Shown here piece after piece: positions 1-7,583 of a DNA stretch of 58,252 nucleotides. The position numbers were made by a program, and so were the translations under genes. The stretch is from Thermosulfurimonas dismutans. GTDB lineage: Bacteria; Desulfobacterota; Thermodesulfobacteria; Thermodesulfobacteriales; Thermodesulfobacteriaceae. The notes under the pieces were generated by a model that saw only the letters and a list, made by a program, of their open reading frames with translations, did not search any database and was not told the DNA's origin. Within the stretch, counting starts at the first letter, position 1; the number at the start of each line of letters is the position of its first letter. The stretch lies in contig DRMH01000076.1 in the NCBI GenBank assembly GCA_011322625.1, forward strand, positions 1 through 58,252. Direction: 5' to 3'.

Positions 1-183
1 GAAGGTGAGGCTTGGGACGAAATCGCCCGCAAAGTCTATGGCACAGAAAAACTCATGCATGTACTTCTTTCCGCCAACCCGAATCTACGGCACCACCTCA
101 CGCTTCCCGGAAACACGCAGGTGGTCTGTCCCGAAGTTGAAATCGAGACCGTGCCGGAGGTGCTTCCGCCGTGGAAGCGGTAA
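1..183 (+). CDS. Phage tail protein X (gpX), 3' part only
   Basis: The first 60 codons in frame 1 read as the C-terminal part of a gpX tail protein, a short LysM-like protein linked to the contractile tail of P2-type phages. Visible features are the GEAWDEIARKVYG stretch (typical LysM helix), an ANPNLR turn and the terminal LPPWKR motif that is characteristic of gpX. The 5' end lies outside the window. The stop overlaps the next gene (gpD) by 13 bases, the usual X-D coupling in P2-like tail operons. The family call is secure; the start cannot be seen. Confidence 0.85.
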   Translation, partial: EGEAWDEIARKVYGTEKLMHVLLSANPNLRHHLTLPGNTQVVCPEVEIETVPEVLPPWKR

Positions 184-1178
184 GGCGGGTGAGACCCCGC
201 ATAAAATATCTCAAAAAGGATATCACCGCAGATCTTGCTCCTTACCTCCTTTCCCTGACCTATACCGACTACGCCCACGGTAAGGCTGACGATCTCGAGA
301 TCCGCCTTGCCGACCGGGAGGGGCTCTGGTCCGGCCCTTGGTATCCGGGGAAGGGAGATAGGATCGAGGTGGAGCTTTTCTGTGAGAATTGGCTTGGATC
401 AGGCCGCCACGTGACCCTCCGCTGCGGGGTTTTCGAGATAGACGAGATCGAGGCCTCGGGGCCGCCCTCGGAGGTGGTCGTGCGGGCGCATTCGGCCCTC
501 GTCACCAAAGACCTACGCTCTACCAAGCGCACCCGCGCCTGGGAGAACACTAGTCTTCGGGCCATCGCCTCTGAAATCGCCGGGCACCATGGCCTTCAGC
601 TTATCTGGGACGGGCCGGATGTGCCCTATCGCCGCGTAGATCAAACCGAAGAACCGGATCTCGCTTTTCTGAAACGCCTTTGCGAGGCCGCGGATCGCTA
701 TCTAAAGCTCGCCCACGAAAAACTCATCATTTCAGAGGAGACCGCGAAGGTCGGCGGCCCCCTTGTCGGGACGATTATGAAAGAGGGGTGCAAGCGCTTC
801 CGTCTGCGAGATAAGACGCACCGGATCTTCCGGGCCTGCAAAGTTTACTACTTCGACCCCGAGCGAAAGGAGCTTCTTGAACACGTGGAGGAAGATCCGA
901 AGGCCCCGGCAAGCGGGGAGACCTTGGTGCTGAACGAAAGATGCGAGAGCCTATCCCAGGCCATTAAGCGGGCCCGGGCGGAGCTTTCCCGGCGCAACAG
1001 GTTCGAGACCGAGGGGGAGTTGGTTGTTCCGGGAGATCCCTCGCTTGTGGCCGGGGTTTCCGTGGAACTTAAAGATTTCGGGAGACTTTCCGGGCGATAT
1101 GCCGTGGAGGAGAGCCGCCACACCTACAGCCGGGCCGGTTACGAGACGAGCCTGCGCTTGAGGAGGGTGAGGGAATGA
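171..1178 (+). CDS. Phage late control protein D (gpD-like tail hub)
   Basis: This 335-residue protein matches the gpD family of contractile-tail phages, the hub that joins tail tube and baseplate spike (equivalent to T4 gp27). The N-terminal part contains a beta-rich hub region with YTDYAHGKADDLEIRL, where the family typically has a similar D-L-E/I run, and the length is usual. The start is GTG at 171, preceded by a GGAGG ribosome site at 158-162; there is no good ATG nearby. It overlaps gpX upstream and shares ATGA with the spike gene downstream, so it is translationally coupled. Known family role; assignment by motif and synteny. Confidence 0.85.
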   Translation: MEAVRRVRPRIKYLKKDITADLAPYLLSLTYTDYAHGKADDLEIRLADREGLWSGPWYPGKGDRIEVELFCENWLGSGRHVTLRCGVFEIDEIEASGPPSEVVVRAHSALVTKDLRSTKRTRAWENTSLRAIASEIAGHHGLQLIWDGPDVPYRRVDQTEEPDLAFLKRLCEAADRYLKLAHEKLIISEETAKVGGPLVGTIMKEGCKRFRLRDKTHRIFRACKVYYFDPERKELLEHVEEDPKAPASGETLVLNERCESLSQAIKRARAELSRRNRFETEGELVVPGDPSLVAGVSVELKDFGRLSGRYAVEESRHTYSRAGYETSLRLRRVRE

Positions 1179-1783
1179 TCGAGGAGATCCGGGGCGATCT
1201 CGAAAGCCTTGCGAGGATCGTTTTCCGGATCATCCGGGTGGGGGTGGTGGTGGCGACTTACCCGGAGCGGGGGACGGTCCGGGTGCGTTTCCTAGATCAG
1301 GATGGCGAGGTTTCCTACGAGATGCGGGTTCTGGTGCGCAAGACCCACCGGGACCGTGACTACTGGATGCCGGATGTGGGGGAGCAGGTGCTCTGCGCAT
1401 TTTTGCCCTATGGAAGGGAGCAGGGTTTTGTCCTGGGGGCCTTCTACTCCTCGGCTGATCCGGTGTCGGTAGCGGACCAGGAAGTTCGCCGGGTGGAGTT
1501 TGCGAACGGGGCCTATGTCGAGCATGACCGTCGCACGGGGAATGTTCGGGTGGAGACTCCCGGGGAGGTGGAGGTCCGGGCCAAAGGTACGGTGCGGATC
1601 GTCTCCGCCACTCAGGTAGTCATCATGGCCCCGAACGTGGTCATCAAGGCTGAGGGTGGGGCCACTACAGCCACCATGGAGGGTAATTTCACTCTCATGG
1701 GCAACTTAGAGGTGATAGGCAACATCCATGCCACCGGAACCATCATTGACGAGGGCGGAAACACGAATCACCACTCGCATTAG
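1175..1783 (+). CDS. Phage baseplate assembly protein V (gpV-like tail spike)
   Basis: This is the membrane-piercing spike of a contractile tail. The N-terminal OB-fold region (about residues 20-100) carries the family-type YPERGTVRVRF and PDVGEQVLCAF stretches. From about residue 110 the protein becomes a beta-helix made of short V/I-rich repeats. It ends in GGNTNHHSH, a His-rich tip like the HxH motif that binds an iron ion at the apex of P2 gpV. The length (202 aa) is normal. It starts inside the gpD stop (ATGA) and is part of the same operon. Confidence 0.9.
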   Translation: MIEEIRGDLESLARIVFRIIRVGVVVATYPERGTVRVRFLDQDGEVSYEMRVLVRKTHRDRDYWMPDVGEQVLCAFLPYGREQGFVLGAFYSSADPVSVADQEVRRVEFANGAYVEHDRRTGNVRVETPGEVEVRAKGTVRIVSATQVVIMAPNVVIKAEGGATTATMEGNFTLMGNLEVIGNIHATGTIIDEGGNTNHHSH

Positions 1784-1792
1784 GAGTGAGAC

Positions 1793-2182
1793 ATGCCCAG
1801 TCTGGGAAGCTTCGGACCGCTGGTCTTTGAGGTTCTGAGGGCCCCGGAGGCGGTCTCAAGGGAGATCGAGGAGGTTTATGCAGAACACGAAGTGGCCGGG
1901 GCAAAAGGACTTCTCGAATGGACCGGAGAGAAGCTCGCTCGAGTGACCTTGAAGCTCAGATTTCATTCCGTGTCCCTAGGGACCTTCACTTGCGATCCGG
2001 CGGAAGAGCTCTCCCGGATCAGAGAGTTAGCCCGTAAGCGCGAGGCCTACCCCCTCTTTGTCGGTTCCCGGCACATGGGTAAATTTGTGATTGAGAAGGT
2101 GAGGGAGACCCTGCGAGAGTTGGATGCTCACGGGAACCTGGTTATGGCCGAAGTGGAATTAACGCTCAAGGAGTATAACTAA
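1793..2182 (+). CDS. Phage gpU-like tail protein
   Basis: A 129-residue protein resembling the P2 gpU tail-terminator family. It opens with LGSFGPLVFEV (family: a short start followed by L-G-x-F-x-F). The middle has a strand-rich core, and the end is a beta strand (AEVELTLKEY) like the family's I-x-F-T-L-x-L end. The expected role is a ring that ends the tail tube. Position is odd: in many P2-like prophages gpU lies before gpX and gpD, here it sits between gpV and the gp25 gene. A ribosome site (AGGAG) lies before the ATG. The exact family is a judgement from a weak pattern. Confidence 0.6.
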   Translation: MPSLGSFGPLVFEVLRAPEAVSREIEEVYAEHEVAGAKGLLEWTGEKLARVTLKLRFHSVSLGTFTCDPAEELSRIRELARKREAYPLFVGSRHMGKFVIEKVRETLRELDAHGNLVMAEVELTLKEYN

Positions 2183-2493
2183 TGACCTTTGAGGTTGCAC
2201 CCGGGCTCAAAAAGATTGAGATCGGTCTCGAAGGTGTGGAGGAAATCCTACAGAACGTGGCCGTGATCCTGACTACTCCCAAAGGCTCTGTTCCGCTGGA
2301 CCGGGAGTTTGGGGTGTCGTGGATGTTTGTGGACTCCCCCACGCCGCGGGCCCTGGCTGAACTCCGGGCCGAGATTCTTTCCGCTCTCGAACGCTATGAG
2401 CCACGAGTGCGGGTTCTTGAGATTTCCTTTACCGCCGATGCCGGAAAGCCGGGAAAAGTCATCCCGAACGTAAAACTCGAGATCGTAACTTAA
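2182..2493 (+). CDS. Baseplate wedge protein, gp25/gpW family
   Basis: A small (103 aa) gp25-like lysozyme-fold baseplate wedge protein. Typical family features are visible: the ILTTPKGSVPLDREFGVSW stretch (the family's T-x-x-G-x-x-x-x-x-x-x-F/Y-G core) and the ERYEPRVRVLEI segment near the C-terminus. Its ATG overlaps the previous stop (TAATG), so it is coupled to the gpU-like gene. Together with gpJ and gpI it builds the baseplate wedge of the contractile tail. Confidence 0.88.
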   Translation: MTFEVAPGLKKIEIGLEGVEEILQNVAVILTTPKGSVPLDREFGVSWMFVDSPTPRALAELRAEILSALERYEPRVRVLEISFTADAGKPGKVIPNVKLEIVT

Positions 2494-2498
2494 AACGA

Positions 2499-2530
2499 TT
2501 TCCCTATATTCCTTATTTTCCCTATATTCC
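2499..2530. repeat. Perfect 14-bp direct repeat in the gp25-gpJ gap
   Basis: TTTCCCTATATTCC occurs at 2499-2512 and again at 2517-2530, an 18-bp period. The repeat fills the only real gap inside the tail operon and is much more AT-rich than the genes around it. A paired binding site for a late regulator or a simple duplication are both possible. No clear ribosome site for gpJ lies between the repeat and its start. Confidence 0.7.
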
Positions 2531-2565
2531 CACGCCCGGGGTATCTACGGGCTATCTTTTTCTTG

Positions 2566-3690
2566 ATGAGGCCGGCCTTCGGACTTCCGGACATAAGGTT
2601 CGTCGAGACCGACGCCGCCGAGGTGGAGCGGCGCATCCTTTCCACTTACGAGGAGATTACCGGCCGCAAACTCTACCCCGGAAACCCGGAACGCCTCTTC
2701 CTGGAGTCCCTGGCCTACATCATCGCCCAGCAGAACTTTCTTATCGATTATGCGGCCAAGATGAACCTTCTGGCCTACGCCAGAGGGGGACATCTCGACC
2801 ACCTGGGGGCCTTGCTGGGCGTTTCCCGTCTTTCCGCCCAGCCCGCAAGGACAACGCTTCGTTTCGAAATCGCCGAGCCCTTGAGCTTCCCGGTGGTTAT
2901 TCCGAAAGGCGCGCGGGCCACACCGGACGGAAAACTCTTTTTCGCCACGCTTTCCGAGGCCCAGATCGAGCCGGGAAAGACCTCGGTCGAGGTCGAGGCC
3001 GAGTGTCTTGAGGCCGGAACGAGAGGGAACGGGTTTCTTCCCGGGCAGATCAACCGCCTGGTCGATCCCGTGGCCTATGTGGTGAAGGTGGAGAATACCA
3101 CGGTTTCCCTCGGTGGGGCCGACACCGAAAGCGATGAACACTACCGGGAAAGAATTCGCCTAGCCCCGGAGTCCTTCAGCAACGCCGGCTCCCGCGGGGC
3201 CTACGAGTTTTGGGCCAAAAGCGCCCACCAGGACATCGCGGACGTCTCCGTGTGGAGCCCGTCCCCCGGTGAGGTAAATGTCTGTATCCTCATGAAAGAC
3301 GGGGGGCTTCCCTCCCAGGAGATCCTTGACCTCGTGACCCAGGTGCTTTCTTCCGAAAAGGTCCGTCCGCTCACGGATCAGGTTACCGTTCAGGCGCCGC
3401 AGACCGTCTCCTACAATATTGATCTTACCTACTATGTGTACCGCGAATACGAGGCCCTGGTCTCCCAGATCCAGCAGGCCGTAACTGAGGCCGTAAACGC
3501 TTACATTCAATGGCAGAAAACCAAGCTCGGGCGCGACATAACGCCTTCCGTGCTGGTGGACTACGTGCAGAGCGTGGCAGGGGTAAAGCGGGTCTCGGTC
3601 GTGAGCCCGGCGTATCAACCGCTCGAACCCTGGCAGGTGGCCCGGGAGGGGACCGTCACGGTGACCTACGGAGGACTTGAAGATGCCTAA
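2566..3690 (+). CDS. Baseplate J-like protein (gpJ)
   Basis: A 374-residue baseplate J family protein (equivalent to T4 gp6), which forms the wedge ring around the hub. The N-terminal helical region (GRKLYPGNPERLFLESLAYI, residues about 27-46) and the central ADTESDEHYRERIRLAP region (about residues 185-200) are hallmarks of the family. The C-terminal domain carries YYVYREYEALV and a V-x-R-V-x-V-V end. ATG at 2566 is the likely start; a TTG directly before it is in frame. No convincing Shine-Dalgarno sequence precedes either, unlike the neighbouring tail genes. Confidence 0.88.
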   Translation: MRPAFGLPDIRFVETDAAEVERRILSTYEEITGRKLYPGNPERLFLESLAYIIAQQNFLIDYAAKMNLLAYARGGHLDHLGALLGVSRLSAQPARTTLRFEIAEPLSFPVVIPKGARATPDGKLFFATLSEAQIEPGKTSVEVEAECLEAGTRGNGFLPGQINRLVDPVAYVVKVENTTVSLGGADTESDEHYRERIRLAPESFSNAGSRGAYEFWAKSAHQDIADVSVWSPSPGEVNVCILMKDGGLPSQEILDLVTQVLSSEKVRPLTDQVTVQAPQTVSYNIDLTYYVYREYEALVSQIQQAVTEAVNAYIQWQKTKLGRDITPSVLVDYVQSVAGVKRVSVVSPAYQPLEPWQVAREGTVTVTYGGLEDA

Positions 3691-4321
3691 CGATGGCAAG
3701 CTGGAGACGCTCCTTCCGGTCTCAATTGCCGGCGACGAAAAGATTAAGGCCGCCGCCCGGGCCTGTGACAGCGAGCTTGCCGAAATCGACCGAAACATCA
3801 ACGCCGTCTATATCCTTTCCCGTATAGACGAACTTCCCGAGCCTGTCCTCGATCTTCTGGCCTGGCAGTTCCATATCGAGGGCTACGACCTGGCCCGAAC
3901 TGTGGAAGAAAAAAGGGCCCTCGTAAAAAGCGCCATTGAGCTTCACCGCTACAAAGGGACGCCATGGGCGGTCAAACAGGCCCTTTCCTCCCTCGGTTTT
4001 TCCGCCGATCTTGATGAATGGTTCCGTTACGCCGGTCAACCCTACCGCTTCCGGGTCTTTATAGATCTCGAACGCTCCAGAACTCTTCTAACCTCCGAAA
4101 CTCTTTCCCAGCTTAAGAGCCTTATCCGGGACTACAAAAACGAAAGGAGCTGGCTTGAGACCATTGAAGGGGCCATCTTCGCCTCCGGCGGAGCCTACGC
4201 TGTCGCCGGAGCCGCAGAGGAGACAACCATTACCTTCATGGCTACAGCCGAAAAAGAACTTCTTGCCGAAGCCATCCCCGCCCTTCAGGGCGGCACAACC
4301 ATAGAGATTACCTGGGGGTAA
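3683..4321 (+). CDS. Phage tail protein I (gpI-like)
   Basis: A 212-residue member of the tail protein I family that links the baseplate wedge to the tail fibre. Family signs are DLLAWQFHIEGYDLARTVEEK (a D-x-L-A-W-x-x-x-x-x-x-D core, roughly residues 60-80) and the following HRYKGTPWAVKQALSSLG segment, the common KGTP-x-A-V motif. A GGAGG site at 3670-3674 is placed 8 bases before ATG 3683, which favours it over the in-frame TTG at 3677. It overlaps the end of gpJ by 8 bases. Confidence 0.88.
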   Translation: MPNDGKLETLLPVSIAGDEKIKAAARACDSELAEIDRNINAVYILSRIDELPEPVLDLLAWQFHIEGYDLARTVEEKRALVKSAIELHRYKGTPWAVKQALSSLGFSADLDEWFRYAGQPYRFRVFIDLERSRTLLTSETLSQLKSLIRDYKNERSWLETIEGAIFASGGAYAVAGAAEETTITFMATAEKELLAEAIPALQGGTTIEITWG

Positions 4322-4324
4322 ACC

Positions 4325-4855
4325 GTGGAACTTCTCATCACCCACATAGGACTCAAAAAAGCAAACGAAGCCCAGGCCGGAGGCTGGCTGATCAAGCTCA
4401 CCCACTTCGGCCTCTCCGACTCCACGGAATTCCCTTCTCCTGAATGGGAGTCCCTTCCCGGCGAGAAGATCCGTCTGCCGATTACTGCCTATTACATCGT
4501 GGATGACAATACGGTTGAGTTTCGCTGTATAGCCGACGAATCCGTTGGCGACTTCTGGGTGCGGCTTTTCGGACTTTATCTGGAGGACGGGACGCTCTTT
4601 GCGGTGGGCGAGACTCCTCTCTCACAGAAGCTCCGCGGCACGCGACTAACGGTTAAGGCCCAGGTGCGTCTGGTGAACGCCGTAAGCACATTCGATTTCA
4701 AGGATCTCTCGAAGGACTGGGTGACCATTCTGTTTCACGAGCTTGCCGCCACCGCGGGAAACCTCTGGCGGGCGATCATTCGCCTCCAGAGCCAGGTAGA
4801 AGGCCTAGAGACTCGTATTTCCGATCTTGAAAACTGGAAAAACAATATCTCCTAG
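4325..4855 (+). CDS. Tail fibre base protein (tail-collar fibre N-domain type)
   Basis: A 176-residue protein that resembles the N-terminal, baseplate-attached domain of contractile-tail fibres (gpH type): it opens with ELLITHIGLKKANEAQAGG and shows the LTHFGLSDS stretch common to this domain. The GTG start at 4325 follows a G-rich ribosome site just after the gpI stop. The last 50 residues are helical and end in a probable short coiled coil (LQSQVEGLETRISDLENWK), suited to trimerisation. The host-binding part seems to be in the separate downstream gene, so the fibre may be split into a base and a spike. Confidence 0.72.
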   Translation: MELLITHIGLKKANEAQAGGWLIKLTHFGLSDSTEFPSPEWESLPGEKIRLPITAYYIVDDNTVEFRCIADESVGDFWVRLFGLYLEDGTLFAVGETPLSQKLRGTRLTVKAQVRLVNAVSTFDFKDLSKDWVTILFHELAATAGNLWRAIIRLQSQVEGLETRISDLENWKNNIS

Positions 4856-4867
4856 GAGGGATAAGCC

Positions 4868-5788
4868 ATGACTCTTGATGAACTGATCCAGGCCCTGAAC
4901 AACTCAAGTGCCGATGCCAGGGAAGTGCTGAGCAAACTGCGGGAGCTTCTGCTGGTAAACGGTGATGTGAACTTCAATCTTGCCGACGGAACGGTCATCA
5001 CCGCCCCGTCCCTTCCTAAACTCCGCCAGCAGTACTGGGACAACATGGATTCCGTTATGGATCGCATCTACTACGTGGACGCGGTAAATGGAAACGACAG
5101 CAATGACGGTTCAGAGAGTGCACCGTTTGCGAGTTTGAAGAAAGCAATTGATAGCGTGCCTGTCGGTGGAAAAGGGTTGATTAATTTAATTTCCGATTAT
5201 ACTATTAACAACAACATTCAGATAGTCAATAAAGACATCACTATAAAGGTTTCCTCAGGAAAGATTTTAAAGCCAAGCTGGGCACAAGATTCTTCAAATG
5301 ATTTTAATTGGTTAAATGTTTTCAATCTTATAGGTAGAGTTATTCTAGGGATAAGTCTAGAAGATGGAGCAAAGGTCGTATTAGATGACACAGGTTATTC
5401 CACTACCGTAAATATAGGTGATAGTTCTTACACTCAGTTCATTAAGAAAGCTTCTAGGTGTATAGGATTAGTATATGTGAACGGTTCAAGCACTACTATC
5501 AAGCCTATTATTGAGTTGAACGGAGTGAATAGCAGTCCTGTATTTATGTCCGCAGGAAGTGACCATTCCTTAGAGTTTCTCGTGTTAAAATTATGGGAAG
5601 TTGATGTAGTTGTTAACGGACAAGGCAAACTAATTACGGCATATCCGGGTGCAGTTATGTTTTTCCCATCCCAAGCTTCTTTAATAGATAATACCGGAAC
5701 AATATCAAGTTGGGCAGATTTGATAGGTGGAATAGTTAAAGATGGTAATGGTGTGCCCAGGAACGTCCTTTCTAATGTAATTTTTTAA
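4868..5788 (+). CDS. Tail spike / receptor-binding protein with beta-helix
   Basis: A 306-residue protein likely to form the distal receptor-binding spike. The first 65 residues are helical. From about residue 70 the sequence YYVDAVNGNDSNDGS, followed by PFASLKKAID, is the common opening of right-handed parallel beta-helix (pectate-lyase-like) phage proteins. Residues 85-306 are rich in N, S, I and V as expected for such a helix. Base composition changes sharply: from about 5100 to 5788 the DNA is clearly AT-rich with A/T third positions, unlike the GC-rich head of the same gene. This points to an exchanged host-range module. No catalytic residues can be assigned. Confidence 0.7.
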   Translation: MTLDELIQALNNSSADAREVLSKLRELLLVNGDVNFNLADGTVITAPSLPKLRQQYWDNMDSVMDRIYYVDAVNGNDSNDGSESAPFASLKKAIDSVPVGGKGLINLISDYTINNNIQIVNKDITIKVSSGKILKPSWAQDSSNDFNWLNVFNLIGRVILGISLEDGAKVVLDDTGYSTTVNIGDSSYTQFIKKASRCIGLVYVNGSSTTIKPIIELNGVNSSPVFMSAGSDHSLEFLVLKLWEVDVVVNGQGKLITAYPGAVMFFPSQASLIDNTGTISSWADLIGGIVKDGNGVPRNVLSNVIF

Positions 5789-5807
5789 GTTTTAGGGGAG
5801 GTGAACA

Positions 5808-6257
5808 ATGATTAAGTATCTCAAAGTAGGCGATCAGATTTTTCAGAATATCGCACCCAAGACCTTCACCCCTGTTGAGTTTGATGAACAAGGCGATCCG
5901 ATCCAGTTCGAGGAGCAGTGGACAATTCCCGAGCTGGCGAACGAGGCAAAGGCCAGGGAGTGTTTCATTGATACCCTGAACTGGCTTACCGACCGCTACT
6001 TTTACGCCGAGGCCAAGGCCCGGGGTGGGTATCTCAACATGGGGGAGATTGAGCACGACGCCGCCCAGGGCGACTCGGATGCACAGTTCTTGCGTCAGCT
6101 TTACGACGCGGTGTGGGCGAAGGAAGAGGAATTGGAGGCCGAGCTTTCGCAGATGACGCTCCAGCAACTTTTAGAACTAGACCTTGAGTCTTGGGCACGA
6201 TCCGCCTACGATCAGGTCAAAGCCAATCTTGAGACCCAGTCTGGTGGAACCGCCTAA
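5808..6257 (+). CDS. Hypothetical phage protein, possible fibre assembly factor
   Basis: No family is recognised. The 149-residue protein is acidic, with a long helical C-terminal half containing AKEEELEAELSQMTLQQLLELD. It starts at an ATG after a strong GGGGAGGTG ribosome site 20 bases behind the spike gene. In contractile-tail phages the gene directly behind the fibre is usually a chaperone or fibre-assembly protein, and the EHDAAQGDSDAQFLRQLYDAV segment resembles helper proteins of that kind in tone only. Function is inferred from position. Confidence 0.55.
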   Translation: MIKYLKVGDQIFQNIAPKTFTPVEFDEQGDPIQFEEQWTIPELANEAKARECFIDTLNWLTDRYFYAEAKARGGYLNMGEIEHDAAQGDSDAQFLRQLYDAVWAKEEELEAELSQMTLQQLLELDLESWARSAYDQVKANLETQSGGTA

Positions 6258-6260
6258 GTA

Positions 6261-6294
6261 CATTCGGGGGCGGGGCCTAACCTCGCCCCGAATG
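6261..6294. terminator. Inverted repeat behind the fibre module, possible terminator
   Basis: CATTCGGGG at 6261-6269 pairs perfectly with CCCCGAATG at 6286-6294, with about 16 bases between; an alternative pairing with one bulge extends the stem to 11 bp. No T-run follows on either side, so this is not a standard intrinsic terminator. It separates the fibre module from the methylase gene and could end late transcription, protect mRNA ends or be a protein site. Confidence 0.45.
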
Positions 6295-6311
6295 CCTCGC
6301 TGGAGAACCCG

Positions 6312-7145
6312 ATGAGCGTTACCAAACCTCTGCCCCTCATAGGTGGGAAACGCCACCTGGTCAAAACCCTTCTCCGCCTCATCCCATCTCACCGGGTCTA
6401 TGTGGAGCCTTTTGCCGGTGGAGCCACTCTCTTTTTCGCCAAAGAACCCTCGGAAGTCGAGATCTTGAATGACATAAACGGGGAGATCGTGAATTTCTAT
6501 CGCGTCCTCAAACACCACTGGCCGGAGTTCTGGCGTCAGATCCGACCCATGTTCAAGAGCCGCAGACTTTTCGAGGATCTGAAAAAGACTCCACCGGAGA
6601 CGCTTACCGATATCCAGCGGGCCGTGAGGTTCTTCTATCTTTTGAAGAATAACTTCGGTGCCAAGCTGGATGGATTTCACTTTTTTGCCGGGCGTCGGGC
6701 AGAAAAGAAACGCTTTGCGCCGCGAGTCTTGAGGGCCAGGCTTTATAGAGCCTTTGGAAGGTTGCAGGAGGCTGTGGTGGAGAATCTGGACTTTGAGGAG
6801 TGTATCCGCCGCTACGATACTGAGGAGACCTTTTTCTATTGTGATCCGCCTTATTACGGCTATGAGTCGATGTATCCCGGAGCTCATCGTGAGGACTTCG
6901 ACCGCCTGGTGAGAGTCCTACGGGGAATCCGAGGAAAGTGGCTGCTTTCGAACGTGGATCATCCGAGGGTGCGCGAGGCCTTCAAGGGCTACCATATCCT
7001 TGAAGCGAAAGTCCCCTGGAGCACCGGAAACAGATTTCGTGCAAGGCAGAAAGTCGGCCGGGAGATTCTGATAGCGAACTATGATATAAGTGCTGGAAAA
7101 ATTGTCGAAAAATCAAGGGGGGGCAGCTTAAAAGCCAAAAACTAA
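6312..7145 (+). CDS. Phage DNA adenine N6-methyltransferase (D12/Dam class)
   Basis: A 277-residue class D12 adenine methyltransferase. Visible motifs are PLIGGKRHLV (residues about 9-18, the AdoMet-binding GGK region), YVEPFAGGATLFFA (about 35-48), EILNDINGEIVNFYR (about 55-69) and the catalytic DPPY at residues 178-181. The expected reaction is N6 methylation of adenine in a short DNA site, protecting phage DNA from host nucleases. It is the last intact gene of the prophage, a place where Mu-like phages carry DNA-modification genes (mom or dam). The length is typical; the target site cannot be read from the sequence. Confidence 0.9.
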   Translation: MSVTKPLPLIGGKRHLVKTLLRLIPSHRVYVEPFAGGATLFFAKEPSEVEILNDINGEIVNFYRVLKHHWPEFWRQIRPMFKSRRLFEDLKKTPPETLTDIQRAVRFFYLLKNNFGAKLDGFHFFAGRRAEKKRFAPRVLRARLYRAFGRLQEAVVENLDFEECIRRYDTEETFFYCDPPYYGYESMYPGAHREDFDRLVRVLRGIRGKWLLSNVDHPRVREAFKGYHILEAKVPWSTGNRFRARQKVGREILIANYDISAGKIVEKSRGGSLKAKN

Positions 7146-7199
7146 ATCAATCTTTCTGGCCGCAGCCTTTCCAGGCTTCGGGTAGCCCCTTGCAAAACA

Positions 7200-7367
7200 G
7201 TCTAAAGTTATCCTGCGAAAACACCCATGCCCCTCCGAACCCTTTGATTTTCAACATCCCGCTAAATCCCACCAAGTCCCGCCTAGTCCCGCTATTTGTT
7301 AACTAGTCCAAACTTATCTTGCAACTGTCTAAGTTTATCCTGCAATTTTTCTAAAACCGGCTTGCAA
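7200..7367. repeat. Array of ~19-bp direct repeats, probable transposable-element end
   Basis: Similar 19-bp units lie in the same direction: GTCTAAAGTTATCCTGCGA (7200-7218), GTCCAAACTTATCTTGCAA (7306-7324), GTCTAAGTTTATCCTGCAA (7327-7345) and a more diverged TTCTAAAACCGGCTTGCAA (7349-7367). The last three are spaced 21 and 22 bp. Such arrays of about 20-bp transposase sites mark the ends of Mu-like phages and IS21-family elements, and the outermost unit would give a terminal CA on this strand. Directly outside it the remnant integrase reading frame begins. The other end of the element is not in the window. Confidence 0.6.
7256..7295. repeat. Four tandem 10-bp repeats (helical period)
   Basis: ATCCCGCTAA, ATCCCACCAA, GTCCCGCCTA and GTCCCGCTAT follow each other without gaps (consensus RTCCCRCYWA). 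The period equals about one DNA turn, so each copy presents the same face. The repeat lies between the outlying and the clustered copies of the 19-bp terminal repeat. It may bind a phage or host protein that shapes the element end; no gene covers it. Confidence 0.75.
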
Positions 7368-7469
7368 TGAACAGAGACGGGAGCGTTCGACCTTTCTTCC
7401 GTCGGGGTAGGTGATCTTATACCGGACCCGGAAGCGACCCTTGTAGGGGTGACGGGAAAGGGTAGCCAT
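7335..7469 (-). pseudogene. Truncated tyrosine integrase, N-terminal remnant
   Basis: On the - strand an ATG at 7469, preceded by a good AAAGGAG ribosome site, opens a 44-codon frame. Its first 34 residues (7469-7368) include HPYKGRFRVRY and TYPDGRKVER, which look like the arm-binding N-domain of phage tyrosine recombinases. The frame then runs into the 19-bp repeat array and stops at 7335-7337, so the core and catalytic domains are missing. The start faces the 3' end of tRNA-Arg about 115 bases away, the usual place for an integrase whose target is that tRNA. Two TTTTACCGT copies with an 11-bp period (7483-7491, 7494-7502) lie upstream and could be arm or control sites. Confidence 0.6.
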
Positions 7470-7583
7470 GGGCCGGATCTCCTTTTACCGTATTTTTACC
7501 GTGTGATAGCACGAAACGACCCGGAACGACGCAAATTGATCCGGAAAACGGAGGTCCGGGAGGGTTGAAATTACGGAAATTTC

